Positions 11,499 to 22,100 of a stretch of 64,000 nucleotides of DNA are shown piece after piece (the first letter of the stretch is position 1; the number at the start of each line of letters is the position of its first letter). The stretch lies in NCBI GenBank assembly GCA_019915015.1, contig JAHBBC010000012.1, positions 868,001 to 932,000 of the forward strand. The letters are read 5' to 3'. This DNA is from Auriscalpium vulgare (Eukaryota; Basidiomycota; Agaricomycetes; Russulales; Auriscalpiaceae). The notes under the pieces were generated by a model. The model was given only the letters and a program-made list of their open reading frames with translations. It was not told the DNA's origin and searched no databases. Made by a program: the position numbers and the translations under genes.

Positions 11499-11718
11499 GA
11501 GCAGGCTATTGTGACTGTACTTTTGTCGTGGTGTTGAGACGGTGAGTACTGTACTTGTCGCTTGCGTGAATGTTGGGGATTACAAAGCTTCATGTGCGCC
11601 AACCCCACCGACGCGTCCGGACTCCGGAAATCCGACGCACCAGTCAAAGTCCGCACATAACTTCGCATCCTGGTCGCCTCCACCTCTCTTCCCTTCATCA
11701 GCCATCCTCACCGCCTCT
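11499..11718. promoter_or_regulatory. Divergent promoter, RPP14-like / BIO2
   Basis: 220 bp separate the start codons of the two divergent genes. Both promoters must sit here or overlap the neighbouring 5' UTR. No TATA box or known operator is evident. Confidence 0.5.
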
Positions 11719-13265
11719 ATGCTGCGCCTCGCTCTCCCCAGCATCCGCTCGACATTTCTGAAGCGTTCGCTCGCGACGCATGCCCCCGCCCCGCGCGCGA
11801 GTGCGACGCGGCACGATTGGTCCAAGGACGAGATCCAGCAGATCTACGACACCCCGCTGCTCGAGCTTGTCTTCAATGCTGCTGCGGTGCACCGCGCGGC
11901 CTTCGATCCGAGCAAAGTGCAACTGTGCACGCTCATGAACATCAAAAGTGAGTCGCGAGCGTGCTGCGAGGGCCATGCTCACTCTGCTCTAGGTGGAGGC
12001 TGCACCGAGGACTGTAAGCACGCTCGCAGGCGCGCGTGCGGAGCCGATTAACAGTACCCTAACGCCGCAGGCTCGTACTGCTCGCAGTCGTCGCGCTACA
12101 CGACGGACACCAAGGCGTCGCGCCTCGTCGACATCGAGCCGGTCCTCGAGGCCGCACGCCGTGCCAAGGAGAACGGCAGCACGCGCTTCTGCATGGGCGC
12201 CGCGTGGCGCGACCTGAACGGCCGCAAGCGCGGCTTCGACCGCATCCTGGACATGGTGCGCGAGGTCCGCGGGATGGGCATGGAGGTGTGCACGACTCTG
12301 GGCATGCTCTCGCCCGCGCAGGCGCAGCAGCTCAAGGAGGCGTGCGTGTTTCTTGGAGCAGTCAGGACGCGAAGGCTGATGCGTGCGGCAGGGGCTTGAC
12401 GGCGTACAACCACAATCTCGACACATCGCGCGAGCACTATCCGAAGGTGCGTGCGGGCTCGCTCGTCGTCGGGCGCGCGATGATCGACAACGGCGGCAGG
12501 TCATCACGACGCGCAGCTACGACGAGCGCCTGGACACGATCACTGCGGTGCGCGATGCGGGCATCAGCGTGTGCTCGGGTGGCATCCTCGGCCTCGGCGA
12601 ATCCGACATCGATCGCGTAGGCTTGATCTGGGAAGTGTCCAAGTGCGTGTGTGCATTTTCCCAATTGTCCGTGTTCTCAAGAGGTTATCAGCATGCCTGA
12701 GCACCCCGAGTCGTTCCCGGTGAATGCATTGGTGCCTATCGCCGGCACGCCATTGGAAAATAACGAGGTAATGTTTCCTGGCCTTTCAATGCGCTGAAAT
12801 TTACGCCATGCAGCCTGTACAACATCAAACGCTGCTCCGCACTATCGCCACGGCGCGCATCGTCATGCCCACGACCATCATCCGGCTCGCGGCGGGGCGG
12901 CAGCGCCTGAGCGAGAGCGAGCAGGCAATGTGCTTCCTCGCGGGCGCGAACGCTGTGTTCACTGGCGACGCAATGCTGACGACACCCTGTGAGTGCCTCC
13001 GACCTTGATCGCATTTGTGCTGCGTCTGATATCGGAACCCGCGGGGCAGGCTCGCCATGGGACGAGGTAGGTCATCTACAGCGTCCGGGTTAGGCGAGGG
13101 CATAACTTTTTTTTGTTACAGGACAAGGCGATGATGAACCGGTGGGGTCTTGAGGGGATGGCGAGCTTCGAGCAGAGCGGTGTTGCGAGGAAGGAAGGTG
13201 CACGGCTGGTCCCCGACGCCCCATCGGACTCGGCCTCTGCCAACGCGGCCTCTGCGCATCCGTAA
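11719..13265 (+). CDS. BIO2: Biotin synthase
   Basis: Nine exons give 376 aa: 11719-11947, 11993-12013, 12071-12341, 12392-12446, 12500-12642, 12692-12767, 12814-12988, 13050-13066, 13122-13265. The radical-SAM enzyme inserts sulphur into dethiobiotin, using a 4Fe-4S and a sacrificial 2Fe-2S cluster in mitochondria. The N-terminus is a basic presequence with RSLATHAP. The radical-SAM motif CTEDCSYC is split by the second intron. Further family blocks are [33 protein letters not shown] [24 protein letters not shown], and IIRLAAGR with the Arg that binds the 2Fe-2S cluster. [12 protein letters not shown] follows. The length fits fungal BIO2. Nothing is broken. Confidence 0.97.
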
Positions 13266-13864
13266 TTGCAAATCTAGACGTTGGTATGACTTTGCCTCCT
13301 CTGCCTGGCGAATCTCACAGCGAAGTTGACAGAGGCGGCTGAGCGGAAGACATATGTACAATACGCATATCTTGCATCTGGGCTACATAGAGGTTTGGTT
13401 GACATCGAGCCACGACTTGAAGCGATCACTGCTCTAGTTCTCTGGATATGTGCTCACAGAACACTAGCTCTCTGCGCAGGGCTGACGCCTAACGTGCTGT
13501 GCGGCATCAAGACAGTCAGTCACAAACGCGCGCTGCTCTCTTGAGTCTTATTATAAACCGTGCGCGTCTATCACTGACATCGAGTAGGCTTGTCTTGCGC
13601 AGTATCTCAGCTGTGCTACGAGACAATCAGTCATTTCCTTTGGCTCCACACAATAACCATAATTCATCACAGGATCGCCTTTCACCCTTCGTCGTCACGC
13701 GTCTTTTTGAGTTGTTTCGCTGAATTGTTCATTGTCTTCACGACGAGCCACGACCCCTCGGCCGCAGAGCTATTGTGATGCAAAGAGTTAAAGAACCACT
13801 GGCTCCTTTAGCTATATATTCGCTATAGCTAGCAGCACTGCGTCGGCTTCGCGACCTCCATCCG

Positions 13865-15733
13865 ATGGCCGACCTCATGATCCAGCAAGCCGCCGACGGC
13901 GCTCAGCCTCTCAATCCCAATCCCGCCCCCAATCTCATCGATCGCATGCCCGTCGAGATCCTCAACGAAATCATCTGCTACGCTTTGGCTGGTCCACTCG
14001 AAGCAGATCACGACGACCGAATTCGCAGCATCCTCCACGTCTCGCGGCGATGGCGTAGCATCGCACAAGGTTCTCGCGAGTTCAGGTCCCACCTCCCTGT
14101 CCCACGGCCAGGTGCCAACCGAGAGGAGACCGAGGAATGGCTCAGACGCACGCACCCGTACCCAATCCGGATCCACGCCCCCGCCTACGTCGAGCGCGAC
14201 ACTCTGGAGAGCGACGACTACGCTCACCACCCTATTCTCGGCCCTCTCGAGGTCGCGGTCAGGAAGGCTAATCTCTTGCGCGTGCGCGAGATACATATCG
14301 AAGGAAGCCGTGCCGACGAGGCCTACAGGCTGAGCCTCCGCCCCATCCCCATTGTCGTCGTCTTAAGGCACCTTGTCAACCTTGGAGACGACGTTTCCCT
14401 TCCGCTTGAGATTTTGCGCATCCGATCAGATGAAATCGGCCCGCGCAGCCCCGATGGCTTGGATCATGTGGCATTCCCCGACTTGGAAAATGACTGGCCG
14501 TTTTTCCCCTATCTTCGTTTGGTCGATGTCAAGGGCGGGTTGCTTTTTCCAGACCTGCCTTTGTTTAGAAGCCCTGTCTTAACCACTGTGTCCCTCGAAG
14601 ACGTCACGGACGCGGAGGAGATCGGACTCTGGTTTACTTGGGAAAACTTGCGAGCTGAACTTGGAGCATTCAGCACCTCAGTGGAAGTCCTGAAGTTGGA
14701 TACCAACATCCTCAGGGCAGGCGACGAGGACATGGGCGAAGTTACACCAGTACTTCACAACTTGCAAGTTGAAGTTGGAGCATCCAGCAACGCAGTGGAG
14801 GTCCTGACGTTGGAGTCCCATGGCATCGTGCCAGACGACGTGGACATGGACGAAGTTACACCAGTCCTTCCCAGTTTACAAGTTGGACCCGGAGCAGTCA
14901 CCAACGCAGCGGAGGTCCTGACGCCCATACTGCCAGACGACGAGGACAGCAACGAATTTCCAACAGTCCTTCCCAATCTGCGATATCTGCGCGTCTCAGA
15001 CATGCCAGTTGCCGCGGCCAAACTTCTTCGCAATGTGGTCTTCCCCCGTACGGCGGACCTCCATTTCTCGTTCACGCTTGATCATCGCGCGGACTTGCCG
15101 AGGTACAAGACTTACACGTTGCCCGCAGACTACTGGAAGGGAGACGCTTCGTTCCAGGAGCTTACCATCTATAGCTCGGAGCCCAACCAAGTTTCGTGGT
15201 TCGCAGTGCCGCCGAAAGGGGACGTGCAGGCCGGCTCGTTGCAGCTCGATGTACAGTGTGGCTCTGAAGACGAAAGTCTCTTCCCAGAGCATCACGAATT
15301 TCTCCTCAGCTTCTCCGCTAAGCTGCTCGTTGCCGTTCGTAGACTCGTGATCAGTACCCCCCACTTCCCCTCCCGTGCGCTTTGGCAGGATCTCTTGGTC
15401 CATGCACCTCAGGTCCAGGAATTAGTCATAACTTCCGAGGCGGCTCTGGCGGGGTGGATCGAGGCGATGTCGGGACACAGTGGCATACCGCTCGTCCCTT
15501 GGAAAGTGGTCATCAAAGACACGACCTTCCACGGAATTGCGCCTTTTACGGACTTGGCACTATTCCTCTGCGGTGGTGTATCGCTTGGCTGCAAGAGGGT
15601 CAGCTTTGTCGACTGCAACTTTGAGGGAATGATGAAGGAGACCTGGGAGACGATCATCAACATGATTGGATGTGCGGTGTGTTGTACGAGATGTGGTGGT
15701 GGTGGCCGCGTTTCCAGAGCCGCCATGTGGTAA
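13865..15733 (+). CDS. F-box protein with expanded repeat region (paralogue 1)
   Basis: Single exon, 622 aa. Residues ~20-75 look like an F-box: DRMPVEILNEIICYAL, a variable spacer, then HVSRRWRSIAQGS. F-box proteins recruit substrates to SCF ubiquitin ligases; the rest is an irregular Leu-rich repeat-like region, presumably the substrate arm. It is closely similar to paralogue 2 over the first ~150 residues. Two oddities set it apart. First, the segment encoded at ~14651-14980 carries three copies of a 38-residue unit that is single in the paralogues. Second, a small deletion near the stop has replaced the family C-terminus (SCTPPGCH) with CCTRCGGGGRVSRAAMW, reading into what is 3' UTR in the other copies. 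The target is unknown. Confidence 0.8.
   Translation: MADLMIQQAADGAQPLNPNPAPNLIDRMPVEILNEIICYALAGPLEADHDDRIRSILHVSRRWRSIAQGSREFRSHLPVPRPGANREETEEWLRRTHPYPIRIHAPAYVERDTLESDDYAHHPILGPLEVAVRKANLLRVREIHIEGSRADEAYRLSLRPIPIVVVLRHLVNLGDDVSLPLEILRIRSDEIGPRSPDGLDHVAFPDLENDWPFFPYLRLVDVKGGLLFPDLPLFRSPVLTTVSLEDVTDAEEIGLWFTWENLRAELGAFSTSVEVLKLDTNILRAGDEDMGEVTPVLHNLQVEVGASSNAVEVLTLESHGIVPDDVDMDEVTPVLPSLQVGPGAVTNAAEVLTPILPDDEDSNEFPTVLPNLRYLRVSDMPVAAAKLLRNVVFPRTADLHFSFTLDHRADLPRYKTYTLPADYWKGDASFQELTIYSSEPNQVSWFAVPPKGDVQAGSLQLDVQCGSEDESLFPEHHEFLLSFSAKLLVAVRRLVISTPHFPSRALWQDLLVHAPQVQELVITSEAALAGWIEAMSGHSGIPLVPWKVVIKDTTFHGIAPFTDLALFLCGGVSLGCKRVSFVDCNFEGMMKETWETIINMIGCAVCCTRCGGGGRVSRAAMW
14651..14980 (+). repeat. 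In-frame tandem triplication, 114-bp period
   Basis: The word ggag and its context recur at 14663, 14777 and 14891, exactly 114 bp (38 codons) apart. Each unit encodes a pattern of xEVLxLxxxxLPDDxDxxExxPVLxxLQV type. Copies 1 and 2 are full length and copy 3 is slightly shorter. Paralogues at 16893 and 42207 have one unit. Confidence 0.9.
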
Positions 15734-15780
15734 TACACTTGTCCTTGGCATGATCAAGTGGAAGTTGGATTGGTAGATAT

Positions 15781-16419
15781 AGGTACAAACCTGTGCTCAC
15801 TGCTGAGGTGCGGTTGACATGGACCGAGCGCAATCGTCGCGTCGCTGTGCCCTATGCGTGGCGCATTTGTCGCTTCTGCGAGTGGACCGTGGAGACACCT
15901 GCCCACGCCCGGTTGCTATGAGAGTGTGCGCCGCATGCCCGCTGCTTGCGGCTCGCCAGGTGTTTCTGCGGGCAGCGTTTGTGTGAGCGCGGGGCATGGC
16001 CCCGCGGCGGGTGGAGAAACATTTGATGATATGGCGGTCATATTCCAAGTAGCATGGTAAACTTATCACAACCATTAGTGAGTATGCTGGATGTTCTCAC
16101 ACACGAGGGCTGGCGTAGCAGAGAGGTTGCGTCGTTATGCGGTTGGATAGTATCATCATGGCGCTGAGCCTGGCAATTGGAGAATTGCGCCTGACGTTAG
16201 CGTACGTTGCCCATGATTTACATGAACAATTTGGTCAACATCCATGGGGCATGGAAGAGCGAGGATATATAGGTGCGACGAAAGAGTAGGAGAAGCGGAG
16301 GGGGCAGAAATGGGCGTGCGGGCGGGCCGGGGCACTGCGCAACTTACGCCGGCGCCGGCGGGCCGGGGATCCCTGTCCGAGTCGTCTTCTGCTACAAGTT
16401 CCCTCGCGATCTTCAATGA
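15781..16419. other. Spacer between tandem F-box paralogues
   Basis: About 640 bp not shared between the duplicated blocks. No convincing open frame. It contains cggcgccggcggg-type GC-rich sequence near 16350, and it must hold the distal promoter of paralogue 2. Confidence 0.45.
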
Positions 16420-18570
16420 CACTAGTGCTCTACTTTCCTGGATATAAGCTCACAAAACACCAGCTCTATGCAGGGGCCGATATTGGGCCGACGACGTCAC
16501 CAACGTGTTCAAGTGGGACACTGGTCACTAACGCGCGCTGCTCTACAGTTTGCTGTTGTACTGCGCACCATCATCGAGTCCACGGCTTTTCTTCAATGCA
16601 CACAATTGCATCTCAACTGTGCTACGAGACAATCAATCATCTCCTGGCTTCTTTGGCTACACAACAAATAACCCTCACGGGATCGCCGTTCGCACTCCGT
16701 TGCTACGCGTCTTTTTTAGTTGTCTCGCTGAACTGGTGTTCATGACGACGACGAGTCGGTTACATTGTCTTCGACACCTCAGCCTCAGCCCAATTGTGAT
16801 GCAGTCAGTTAAAGATTCACTGTAAGTCTGGCTTCTTTGGCTACATACCATTTCGCTAGCAGCACTGCGACGGCTGCGCAACCCTCCATCCGATGGCCAC
16901 CCCCTCGATCCAGCAAGCAGCCGATGGCGCTCAGCCTCTCAATCCCAATCCCGATCCCGCCCGCAATCACATCGGCCGCATGCCCGCCGAAATCACGAAC
17001 GAAATCATCTGCTACGCGTTGGCTGGTCCACTCGAAGCAGACCACGACGACCGAATTCGCAGCATCCTCCTCGTCTCGCGGCTATGGCGTGACATCGCTC
17101 AAGGTTCTCGCGAGTTCAGGTCCCACCTCCCTGTCCCACGGCCAGGTGCCAACCGAGAGGAGACCGAGGAATGGCTCAGACGCACGCACCCGTACGCAAT
17201 CCGGATCCACGCCCCCGCCTACGTCGAGCGCGACACTCTGGAGAGCGACGACTACGCTCACCACCCTATTCTCGGTCCTCTTGAGGTCGCGCTCAGGATC
17301 GACAACCTCTTGCGCGTTCGCGAGATACAAATCGAAGGAAGCCGCGAGGAACACGAGGATCACCTCCGCCCCATCCCCATTTCCGTTGTCCTAAACCACC
17401 TTGTCAACCTTGGAGACGACGTTTCCCTTCCGCTAGAAATTCTGCGCATCCGATCAGATGAATACTTGGAGGATGTGACGTTCCCCGATCCTTCCGAATA
17501 TGACTGGCCGTCTTTCCCCTCTCTTCGTTTGCTCGATCTCAAGGGTGGCGAGGTTTATTTGGGCATTCCAATGTTTCGAAGCCCTGTCTTAACCAGTGTG
17601 TTCCTCGAAGGAGTCACATATGATGGACTTTGGAGTACATGGGAAGAATTGCGACTTGGCCTTGGCTCACTGAGCGACGCAGTGGAGGTCCTGGCATTGG
17701 ATTTCTACATACTTCCAGAGCTGGACGACGAGGAAGGATTTACGACAGATGCCGTTCCGAATTTGCAATATCTTCGAGTCGTCGACACGCCTTACCATGC
17801 GGCCAAACTTCTTCGCAATGTGGGCTTTACCTATACGGCGGATCTACAGTTCTCCTTCACGCTAGATCGTGCAGAGTTGTTGAAGTACAAGACTTCCACA
17901 TTGCCCGCGGACTACTGGGAGAGGGACCCGTTCCAGGAGCTTAACATCGAAAGCTCGAAGCCCAACGAAATTTCGTGGATCGCAGAGCCGCCGTCAGGGT
18001 CCGAGCAGGCCGGCACGTTGCAGCTCGATGTGCGGTGTGCCTCTGGAGACGAAGGTCTCCTCCCAGAGCTTCACGGATTTCTCCTCACCTTCTCCGCTAA
18101 GCTGCTCGTTGCCGTTCGTAGACTCGTGATCCATACCCCCCACTTCCCCTCCCATGCGCTTTTGCAGGGTATCTTGGTCCATGCACCTCAGGTCCAGGAG
18201 ATGATCGTCGCTTCCGCAGAGGCTGTGGAGGGATGGATCGAGGCGATGTCGGAACCCACGGGCGTACCGCTCGTCCCTCGGCTGGTCATCGAGCACACGA
18301 CCTTCCACGGAATTGCGCCTTTTTCGCACTTTGCAAAATCCCTTCGCCGTAGTGGATCGCACAGGTGCCAGACGGTTAGCTTTGTTGAATGCACGTTCGA
18401 GGGAATGACGAGGGAGGCCTGGGAGACGGCCCTGGAAATGATTGGATGTGAGGTATCTTGTACGCCGCCGGGATGTCACTAGGAGCCTTAGTATGGTAGT
18501 GGCCGCGTTTCTAGAGACGTCATGTAAAATACACCGAAAGACGTGTCCTTGGCATAATCAAGTGGAAGTT
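16420..18570 (+). repeat. F-box segmental duplication, block 2
   Basis: Direct copy of the block at 13420-15780. The left edge shares ctggatataagctcacaaaa with the inverted third block (near 44270), and the right edge is near ggcataatcaagtggaagtt. Confidence 0.8.
16893..18482 (+). CDS. F-box protein (paralogue 2)
   Basis: Single exon, 529 aa, starting MATPSIQQAADGAQPL. The F-box covers ~residues 28-80 (GRMPAEITNEIICYAL .. LVSRLWRDIAQGS). The remainder is the same Leu-rich repeat-like arm as in paralogue 1, but with one 38-residue unit instead of three. The C-terminus SCTPPGCH is shared with paralogue 3, so it is probably ancestral. Upstream sequence is shared with both other copies, so all three may be regulated alike. 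The gene appears intact. The F-box assignment rests on pattern only; the substrate is unknown. Confidence 0.8.
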   Translation: MATPSIQQAADGAQPLNPNPDPARNHIGRMPAEITNEIICYALAGPLEADHDDRIRSILLVSRLWRDIAQGSREFRSHLPVPRPGANREETEEWLRRTHPYAIRIHAPAYVERDTLESDDYAHHPILGPLEVALRIDNLLRVREIQIEGSREEHEDHLRPIPISVVLNHLVNLGDDVSLPLEILRIRSDEYLEDVTFPDPSEYDWPSFPSLRLLDLKGGEVYLGIPMFRSPVLTSVFLEGVTYDGLWSTWEELRLGLGSLSDAVEVLALDFYILPELDDEEGFTTDAVPNLQYLRVVDTPYHAAKLLRNVGFTYTADLQFSFTLDRAELLKYKTSTLPADYWERDPFQELNIESSKPNEISWIAEPPSGSEQAGTLQLDVRCASGDEGLLPELHGFLLTFSAKLLVAVRRLVIHTPHFPSHALLQGILVHAPQVQEMIVASAEAVEGWIEAMSEPTGVPLVPRLVIEHTTFHGIAPFSHFAKSLRRSGSHRCQTVSFVECTFEGMTREAWETALEMIGCEVSCTPPGCH

Positions 18571-19162
18571 GGTTCGGGACCAATAGCAAACCTGCGCTGA
18601 TGGCCATGTGAGCCCAAAGAGCGCGGAGTCGTTCGTTGAAGGGGATCGCAAATGCAAAGGCAGACATCGCGTTCCGATTAGATGCAATCCGGTATATAGA
18701 CAAGACGCATCGACCGGGGCGCCCTTCGAAGTGGAGGGTATGCTGTTGAGTATCTCGTCTATAGCGGTCGGGGTTGAAGCTGAAGGTCAAGGGCAGGCAC
18801 GTCAACAAGCGCACTATAATCCTACCTTTGCATCCGACTCAGGGCCGCATACTATAGGATGGCACCGAAATTCGAACGGAATATTCCGCCGATTAGTACT
18901 GGGATAGGATCATCGGCAGCTGTTCCTAACGCGTCTCGCCAGGGTGACACCGTCGCCACACCTTACATGCTGCTAAAAAGGAAGAGCGATTCAGATAGTC
19001 AAGTGGCAATTAGTTGTAAGTACATGAGCGTCCGTAGTCGGCACTGCAGTCTCCAGCTCCCGGTTCCACAGATACAAGGGCCGTCTCAGGCCAGATACAT
19101 TGATACAGACAGATATTGTAGCCGCCGCGAGGTCGGCACCTCATTAGATCGTTGATATCCGC
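18571..19162. other. Spacer between convergent genes
   Basis: 592 bp between paralogue 2 (+) and the 3' end of BLM10 (-). Open frames under 110 aa only. I see no further feature. Confidence 0.5.
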
Positions 19163-22100
19163 TCAGGCGTCTGCGGGGAAAGTAGATCAGCAAAGAAACA
19201 ATTATGCGGTGAACGCGCGTACAATACGAGGAGCCTGTCAGCAAAGTCGACAGCGCAGCGAGCTGCTCTTCCGTGAAACGCTTCGAATCCTCGTGCCAAG
19301 TGTCCTGGTGTGTCTTCTTGAAGTTGCTTGCGCATTTGCGCACCGTCGTCGAGATGGGAATCTAAAAGGCCCGAAATGAAGATAACAGGACGGAAGATGC
19401 AGACGGGGGGACTTACAGGATCGTAAGTGAGCTCGACGAGCACCGTCGTAAGCAGGTCGGGCATCCAGCGCTCAACAGTATAGGGGTAGCTGTCAACGAG
19501 GGCGCAAATGCCAAGGATTGCAGCGTGTCGCTGGCGAATGGCAGCTGTGTACGTTGGCGACTGCCGATTAGGAATGGGTGACCTGCGGAGGAGGCGCACG
19601 AAGCGGTCCTGTGGAAGTGTGCGTGAGCAAATGAAACCCCGATTATAAGAGAGATTAAACCTTGAGGGTGAGCTGGCTTCGCCGAGGAGAAACACGAAGA
19701 ACACCCGATAACGTGCTTTATAAGAAGCCGAATAAGCGAGGCACAGGAGCAGGGAACTCGAGAGCTCACGTAGCGGCCATTTCTCTAACTTCGACCACGT
19801 CATCATCCAGGCATTTACATAGAACCTGTTGAGAAATGTGAATACGAAGAAGGCTCGCTAAATGTTATCAGGCAAACCTCGAGGATCTCCGTGATCTTCG
19901 CATCGCTCAGAAGTGGGACTTGTCTGAAATAGAATACTAGAAGACGATACTTGAGCAATCGATGAAATGAGAAGGTCAAGGAACCGACCTTGGACCAGGG
20001 GCAGTGCCTGTAGGCGGACCTTCCAGGACTGATGGCAAGAACCTTGAGATGAAGTGTCGAAGGTGGCTGGTGGGAAGGACATACTGGTGACTTTTGGATG
20101 GTTTCGAAGATCGCGTTCAGGATGGGTCCGATGAGTGGCCGAGGGGGCGTCACGCCGCACATTCGGACGAGGAGCATTCGCGCGCGTGACAGCAAATCGT
20201 CGTTGTCGTTCACTAAATTGATTATCAGCACAAGGCGGCGCGGTCCGAGATTCCCAGCAGTGATACCTTCTGTGAACCGGAAGAGCTCCGGCTGTATAAA
20301 CCGTCAGTTGAAAGCTCATCTCATCGGGATGAAGCGCCAACATACCATGAGAGGAAGGATGTAGTCGAACACAGATGGCGCATTCGTGTCATGTATTGTC
20401 TGGAACAGCCAGCGGCAAACCGTCGTCCCCACCCTGGAACAAGAATGATAGGCACTTGTACTGAAGAAGAAGAGAAAATAGCTTACTTGTCGTAGGTCGA
20501 CTGGAATGCTCGCGAGCCCGGTAGGCGCTCGGCACGCCACTCCGGGAACCGCTTAACAAGTTCATTGACCCGGTCTCGGTGGTAAGTGCCACGTATGCCC
20601 ATAATGTCAAAGTCGATAGGCATTGTTCTGCATTCCCGCACGAAGACCTCCGCCGTGGGGATGGATACTTTGGTTACGCGCTGCATGGCGATGAGTATCT
20701 CACTTGCATGGGGTAAATTGTCATTGTTCTGACCTTGATTTTATCCGCGAACGACAGCACCTCGCTGATATATCCACGAACCTGCGAGATAATCTGTCAC
20801 CAGAGAGCTCTATATTAGATATGGGATGCGAAGCGTACCTCCTCGTGTTCGCTCGCCATATCTTTCCACACACGGTCGACGGCATCGTCAGTCCACGCCG
20901 AGAATTTCCAGTTCTCTTCCTCATAGAACGCACGGAAGAAGCTCAAAGATTTCACAGCAGCCAGCGACGACTCTCCATTGTAGTCTGTGTTCTGGAACTC
21001 ATCCAACAGGTAGTCCACGAGAATCTGATGCCGTCTGGGGTCTCGTTTATGAAACAGGTACTGTGAACGTCGGCGCACAGGCTTCAGCAAGGTGGTCACG
21101 AGTTGGAAGAAAACCATACCTCCACAAAGGACGTCCATATAGGAAGTGTATCCGTCTTGATCCGAGTCCCGAAAGTCTTCTTGATGATAGGCATCGCCCA
21201 GTCCCAGACACGCTTTTGGCTAGCAGCTGGCCAAAGCTTTGTGCCGTTCAACAGGCCGGCCAAGAATTCGGCCGCACCGCGCTGCTTATTCTGGTCGGTG
21301 TTTTCAATCAGCTCTTCGACTTGAGCTTGGACGTGCGGGAACGCCTCGTCCTCTAGAAGTTGGACTGCATGTCGAATACTAAGAGTCAGTGATGCCCCCA
21401 CGCAATTCTGACGTCGTGCCGACGAACCAAAAGATTTCACTAAAGCAACGTTGTCCGAGCTCATCAGGTCGGCGTTGGTCTCGGATGAGAAGTGCGTAGA
21501 GAGTTCCTTCCAGTATTTTTTGTCGTTCGCGTATTCCCGAATTGTCGCTTCCGCTTCTTCGCTAGCCGGATCCCAGGGCTTGAAGGTTGCTTTCGACACA
21601 TCCGGTCGGATGGATGCTGAGAGAGAGTCGGCCCATGCAACCCAGCCAGAGGAGACTTCGTCGATATAGACCCTGATATGTGGCGTCAGATTGAGACTTA
21701 TGAATGGCAGGTGGAATGGGGCTCACGGCTCATCTCCCCCGGCCAACATGTCTATAGGCTCCCTATATCGGTTCAATATTTGGACCGTCCTTTCATGAGA
21801 GGGATGCTCAATCGGGATCTTGCGCTTCAAAGGGTTGCGATTCTTCTCCAAAATAAGGTCATCAATCCCGTTTGTGTACGTTCGAAGCTTGATGAATCGT
21901 AGAGCCTTCATCACAGCTCGTTGAGAATACTAAATTGGCGTCTGTCAGAAGGCTAAGGTGTTTTACGCGAACTTGATTGCCTTACATATCGCTGGAAGGA
22001 GAGTGTCAGCGCTCAATAGCGAGGCTTCAAAGTCAAGGACTCACGAGCGAGGGGTGGTTATCGTAGGTCTTGCTAAGGAAGTACCTGAGATGAGGTCCAC

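Larger units (their letters stand above)
13420..15780 (+). repeat. F-box segmental duplication, block 1
   Basis: The coding region, about 450 bp upstream and about 50 bp downstream (ending near ggcatgatcaagtggaagtt) match blocks at 16420-18570 (direct) and 42110-44290 (inverted). Shared upstream words include ctgtgctacgagacaatca and ttgtgatgca. Boundaries are approximate. Confidence 0.8.
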
